DNA from: an uncultured Prevotellaceae bacterium
Lineage (GTDB): Bacteria > Bacteroidota > Bacteroidia > Bacteroidales > Bacteroidaceae
Direction: 5' to 3'
Length of the DNA: 35,685 bases
Assembly (NCBI GenBank): GCA_946406435.1
Contig: CAMJKP010000034.1
Span: 1 to 35,685 of the forward strand
Part shown: in pieces, positions 34,191-35,685 of the stretch
Numbering within the stretch: position 1 is the stretch's first letter
Layout of the letters: every line of letters begins with the position of its first letter
The notes under the pieces: generated by a model
Databases searched by the model: none
Told to the model about the DNA's origin: nothing
The model's input: only the letters and a program-made list of their open reading frames with translations
Translations under genes and position numbers: made by a program

Positions 34191-34938
34191 TAATTTACTG
34201 ATTACAATTTACTGAGAATTTACTTTCCAAAAGATTTCTGAAAAGTTACTTCTTCTTTTTCTTCTCTGGAGCTATGAGAGACTCAAGAGGGAGATAGTCA
34301 GGACGAACATTTGGAGCAATCTCCTTGAGCTTTGCCAAGACTTTTTCCATGACTACGGTTGCAAGGATAACCTTACCTTCCTTGTCAATGATGTATGTGG
34401 TAGGAATCCACCCGATGTGATAGTCTCTTTTCACACGAGAATTACGCATTGGGACATCGCTGAGATAGTTTTGCCAAACAAGGGCACTATCCTTGATGCA
34501 TTTCTTCCATGCACTTTTCTCGTTGTCGAAGGAATATCCGATAATCTCGATACTGTCCGTATCTGCGTAGGTGCGGTTGATGCTTCTGAGATATTTCAAC
34601 TCCTTGCGACAGTCGCCACACCAAGAAGCCCAGAAGTCAAGTACGATATACTTGCCTTTGTTCTCTTCAAGGAGATTCATCTTTGCACCATCCTTGTTGA
34701 TGATAATCTCTGGAGCGACAGTTCCCGGCTTTAGGAGGTCAATACCATATTTCTCATCAAGATCCTGTGCATGGACAGAAATGAAAGAGAACATCAATGA
34801 TGCGCACAATGTTAAGAATTTTGTCATAGTAATATTAGTTTGGAATGTAAATTAGATGGCTTCCCCTTGCGCGGAGTTTTTTTGGAAAGTAAATGTTTTT
34901 GGAAAGTAAATTATCAGTAAATGATAATCAGTAAATTA
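34191..34938. repeat. Segment bracketed by 43-bp inverted repeats, holding one gene
   Basis: Arms 34191-34233 and 34896-34938 match at 39 of 43 positions as reverse complements (TAATTTACTGATTA..TTTACTTTCCAAAA). They enclose only the TlpA-like gene. A further partial copy, in the orientation of the left arm, is at 34988-35027. The rest of the gap 34828-35062 contains no gene. Confidence 0.9.
34246..34827 (-). CDS. TlpA-like exported thioredoxin-family protein
   Basis: A 193-residue periplasmic protein with a signal peptide (MTKFLTLCASLMFSFISVHA) and a single TlpA/ResA-type thioredoxin fold. The fold shows FWASWCGDCRKE with the active pair Cys70 and Cys73, an inserted helix-strand section about 95-130, and the cis-Pro at 142 (GWIPTTYIID). 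The C-terminus is a run of lysines. It probably reduces or rearranges disulfides in envelope proteins; partners are unknown. It stands alone within 43-bp inverted repeats; the left arm ends 12 nt past its stop. The start is well placed at the signal peptide. Confidence 0.9.
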   Translation of the reverse strand: MTKFLTLCASLMFSFISVHAQDLDEKYGIDLLKPGTVAPEIIINKDGAKMNLLEENKGKYIVLDFWASWCGDCRKELKYLRSINRTYADTDSIEIIGYSFDNEKSAWKKCIKDSALVWQNYLSDVPMRNSRVKRDYHIGWIPTTYIIDKEGKVILATVVMEKVLAKLKEIAPNVRPDYLPLESLIAPEKKKKK

Positions 34939-35062
34939 CGGAGCGGCATCCGCCGCAGGAAATTTCTAAACAATAAATTACAGAATTTAATTTACTGATA
35001 TAATTTACTCGTAATTTACTTTCCAAAATAAAGATCGCGTAAGCGAATTTTCTGTCTGCCTA

Positions 35063-35685
35063 TTAAATTCCGAGCTTCTTACGGATCTTGGCAGGGATGG
35101 CATTCTTGTTAACCATGAAGTCCATAGTCTTTGCAACGATGAAGTTCTTTGACATATACCAGATGCCCTTGTAGTCACCAGTCTCGCCCCATGAGTTCTT
35201 TACCATATAGTACTCACGGCCATTCTGATCCTTTGCAATACCATAGATAAGCATACCGTGGTCGTCGGTAAGAGTCCAGTTGTCGTACTCTTCCTGACGC
35301 TTCTCCTGTGTAGGAGTCTCTTCCTTCACGTTCACACCAAGTTCCTTGAGCTTGTTCTTCTTCTCTGTAGCAGAGAGCTTGAGCCACTTAGCCATATCAG
35401 AACCTGCAAGATCGGTTGACTTTGTGTCGATGAGAAGTGCAAGACCGTCGCGTGTGAAACCATCCTCTGAAACGTCACCACCCCATGCAACGGTATATCC
35501 CTGACGAACAGCATTCTCGATAACCTCAGCCATCTCGTCAATAGGGAGGTTCCAAGAGCCTGGCTGACGCCAGTTGTCCTGTACCTCTACTGGGAATGAT
35601 GTGTAGAATGGATGATGTGTGTATGATGTAATTGATACATAGTCGTTCCAGTCAAGTCCGAGACTTGCAGCAAAGGTCTTTGGGG
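35063..35685 (-). CDS. PepC/bleomycin-hydrolase-type cysteine peptidase, N-terminus beyond window
   Basis: This is the C-terminal 206 residues of a papain-like C1B peptidase. The frame stays open to the right edge of the window, so the catalytic Cys region and any signal peptide are not seen. Visible features are YVSITSYTHHPFYTSF, the segment from VEVQDNW to PIDEM, TVAWGGDVSEDGF, the catalytic His in DDHGMLIYG and the catalytic Asn in VKNSWGETG. The final residues ending IPAKIRKKLGI are typical of the family. It would cut peptides, usually as an aminopeptidase. An in-frame Met near 35533 is internal and should not be taken as the start. Confidence 0.93.
   Translation of the reverse strand, partial: PKTFAASLGLDWNDYVSITSYTHHPFYTSFPVEVQDNWRQPGSWNLPIDEMAEVIENAVRQGYTVAWGGDVSEDGFTRDGLALLIDTKSTDLAGSDMAKWLKLSATEKKNKLKELGVNVKEETPTQEKRQEEYDNWTLTDDHGMLIYGIAKDQNGREYYMVKNSWGETGDYKGIWYMSKNFIVAKTMDFMVNKNAIPAKIRKKLGI

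Overview
This window reads as a chromosomal segment of a Bacteroidales bacterium, most likely Prevotella or a close relative. The evidence is a Bacteroidetes-order F-type ATP synthase operon, a short primary sigma factor, a type IX secretion plug protein, Kdo biosynthesis, a succinate-to-propionate gene set, and repeated promoters of the Bacteroidetes form TTTG-N20-TAnnTTTGC. I saw no rRNA, tRNA, CRISPR array or transposase.

Layout. 1-876 is the 3' part of a phosphofructokinase gene ending at a strong terminator. 1356-1808 (-) is a small lipoprotein. 2502-10198 is the ATP synthase operon (beta, epsilon, an AtpI-like membrane protein, a, c, b, delta, alpha, gamma), with a repeat-rich leader. 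Then come a T9SS plug-type protein (10370-11623), the primary sigma factor (11769-12641), an exported protein with a thioredoxin domain (13513-15198), kdsB (-), a MORN-repeat protein, a YhcH-type protein, a glycogen branching enzyme and a membrane protein. 21516-24420 (-) holds the membrane, biotin-carrier and gamma-type subunits of a sodium-pumping decarboxylase. A divergent promoter region at 26379-26583 separates an AspT/YidE-type transporter (-) from mutA and mutB (+). A small four-helix-bundle gene sits between mutA and mutB. The right end is AT-rich: a PAD/agmatine-deiminase family protein, an unrecognised protein, a TlpA-like thioredoxin and the C-terminal part of a PepC-type protease.

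How the genes work together. MutAB interconverts succinyl-CoA and methylmalonyl-CoA. The decarboxylase subunits would turn methylmalonyl-CoA into propionyl-CoA while exporting sodium. The transporter belongs to a family that includes a succinate exporter, so 21.5-31.1 kb looks like a succinate/propionate fermentation region. The carboxyltransferase (alpha) subunit is absent from the window.

The most unusual content is between the genes. Many spacers are built from inverted or tandem short sequence words: (a) an 11-bp-period repeat, core AACGGAYTTAC, at four loci, two of them symmetric (reverse array, 17-18 nt centre containing CTATAG, forward array); (b) GC-rich snap-back elements of about 135-145 bp with long arms inside operons, one supplying the last codons of a gene; (c) two single genes (four-helix-bundle and TlpA-like) bracketed by inverted copies of AT-rich words; (d) palindromes around GCACC-N4-GGTGC, GGGTTTCACC and others. 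I do not recognise a published description of the 11-bp-period element.
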